A DNA stretch of 6,941 bases, taken from the NCBI RefSeq assembly GCF_019424165.1, contig NZ_JAHZAA010000046.1, positions 1-6,941 on the forward strand, read 5' to 3'. The stretch's first letter is position 1; each line of letters starts with the position of its first letter. Of this stretch, positions 6,370 to 6,941 are shown one piece after another. The position numbers and the translations under genes are program-made. The notes beneath the pieces were generated by a model that made no database searches, had not been told where the DNA came from, and saw nothing but the letters and a program-made list of their open reading frames with translations. This DNA comes from Desulfovibrio sp. (GTDB lineage Bacteria; Desulfobacterota; Desulfovibrionia; Desulfovibrionales; Desulfovibrionaceae).

Positions 6370-6828
6370 ATGGGCGCCAGTGTCGGCAACGGCAACAAAT
6401 TCGTTTCGGAAATCAACGTCACGCCCTTTGTGGACGTCATGCTGGTGCTGCTCATCATCTTTATGGTAGCCACCCCCATGATGAGCCAGGGGCTTGAGGT
6501 AGATCTGCCGCAAACCACGCAGGTGGAAGTGCTGCCCACAGAAGCAGACCATATGGTGCTGACCGTGCGCAGTGACGGCAAGATATACCTGGATGAATAC
6601 GGCGTTGACAATATGGAAGACCTCGAAGGCTATCTGCAGCGCCTGGTCAAAGAAAAAAACAAAACTCTCTTCCTCCAGGCCGATAAGGCCGTACCCTATG
6701 GCACAGTGGTGGAAGTGATGGGGCATATCAAGGCCGTCGGCATAGAAAAGCTCGGTGTGATAGCCGAACAGCCCGACGAAGCCCCGGCCAAGGGCGGCAA
6801 AAACGCCCCTGCCCGTGCCCCGAAGTAG
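6370..6828 (+). CDS. tolR: TolR/ExbD-family motor subunit
   Basis: This single-pass inner-membrane protein partners TolQ and carries the proton-binding aspartate. Its 152 residues show the family hallmark FVSEINVTPFVDVMLVLLIIFMV (11-33): D22 at the start of the membrane helix (about 20-36) corresponds to the essential Asp of TolR and ExbD. The periplasmic domain follows (about 42-134), with VDLPQT (44-49) and LFLQADKAVPYGTVVEVM (100-117) typical of the fold. A short Pro/Ala/Lys tail (about 136-152) ends the protein. The start is supported by GGAGA at 6359-6363, inside the end of tolQ, and only one base separates the tolQ stop from this ATG, so translational coupling is likely. ExbD is the alternative name; the TolQ-like length of the partner favours TolR. 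Confidence 0.92.
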   Translation: MGASVGNGNKFVSEINVTPFVDVMLVLLIIFMVATPMMSQGLEVDLPQTTQVEVLPTEADHMVLTVRSDGKIYLDEYGVDNMEDLEGYLQRLVKEKNKTLFLQADKAVPYGTVVEVMGHIKAVGIEKLGVIAEQPDEAPAKGGKNAPARAPK

Positions 6829-6834
6829 GTTCCT

Positions 6835-6941
6835 ATGCGCCTGGCTTCCTATGTTCTTTCCCTGTGCCTGCACCTGGCAGTTTTTCTGCTTATCTGGTTC
6901 TGGCCCAGCCCCCCTCCCATACGGCTGGACGCGCCGCCCGT
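6835..6941 (+). CDS. TolA/TonB-like energy transducer, N-terminus only
   Basis: The frame runs from ATG at 6835 off the window end (35 complete codons). It begins MRLASYVLSLCLHLAVFLLIW, a short cytoplasmic stub and one membrane helix (about 6-23), then a Pro-rich stretch (SPPPIRLDAPPV). S9 and H13 match the SxxxH motif that TonB and TolA use to couple to ExbB/TolQ. It starts six bases after the tolR stop with only a weak AGG (6827-6829) before it, so it probably relies on coupling. Position third after tolQR suggests TolA, but TonB cannot be excluded without the C-terminal domain. Confidence 0.75.
   Translation, partial: MRLASYVLSLCLHLAVFLLIWFWPSPPPIRLDAPP

Noticed and set aside
1..6941. CRISPR array, insertion sequence, prophage or tRNA attachment site
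   Set aside because: No regularly spaced repeats, transposase or integrase frames, terminal inverted repeats or tRNA cloverleaf could be seen.

Overview
The window looks like chromosomal DNA from a sulfate-reducing deltaproteobacterium, most likely Desulfovibrionaceae. This is inferred from the moderately high G+C coding sequence, the combination of a bacterial RNase J with TolC and Tol-Pal-type genes, and the style of the proteins. No marker in the window proves the genus. There are no rRNA, tRNA, transposase, CRISPR or phage genes.

Layout. Positions 1-993 hold no convincing gene: about 300 bases of AT-rich DNA containing perfect palindromes, then about 700 bases of GC-rich DNA. On the minus strand, reading right to left, come a TolC-family outer-membrane efflux protein (4728-3229), RNase J (3195-1537, 33 bases after tolC) and, after a 282-base gap, a small 86-residue membrane protein or lipoprotein (1254-994). 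A 944-base intergenic region with an AT-rich core (4855-4925) separates tolC from a divergent plus-strand operon: tolQ (5673-6368), tolR (6370-6828) and the start of a TolA/TonB-like transducer (6835 onward, cut by the window end).

Function. TolQ, TolR and the transducer form a proton-driven inner-membrane motor that acts across the periplasm on the outer membrane, and TolC is an outer-membrane channel. The two sides of the divergent region therefore share a cell-envelope theme. RNase J, an RNA-processing nuclease, appears co-transcribed behind tolC.

The most unusual signal is at 1242-1310 on the minus strand. The leader of the small membrane-protein gene can fold into a 16-bp stem that buries the start codon and first four codons. 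A smaller hairpin caps the structure, and the Shine-Dalgarno sequence AAGGAG stays in the internal loop between them. This resembles a translational switch. Secondary curiosities are a C11A7 homopolymer just after RNase J, tandem hairpins built from a repeated CTGGC core at 1352-1401, and a long structured tolQ leader.
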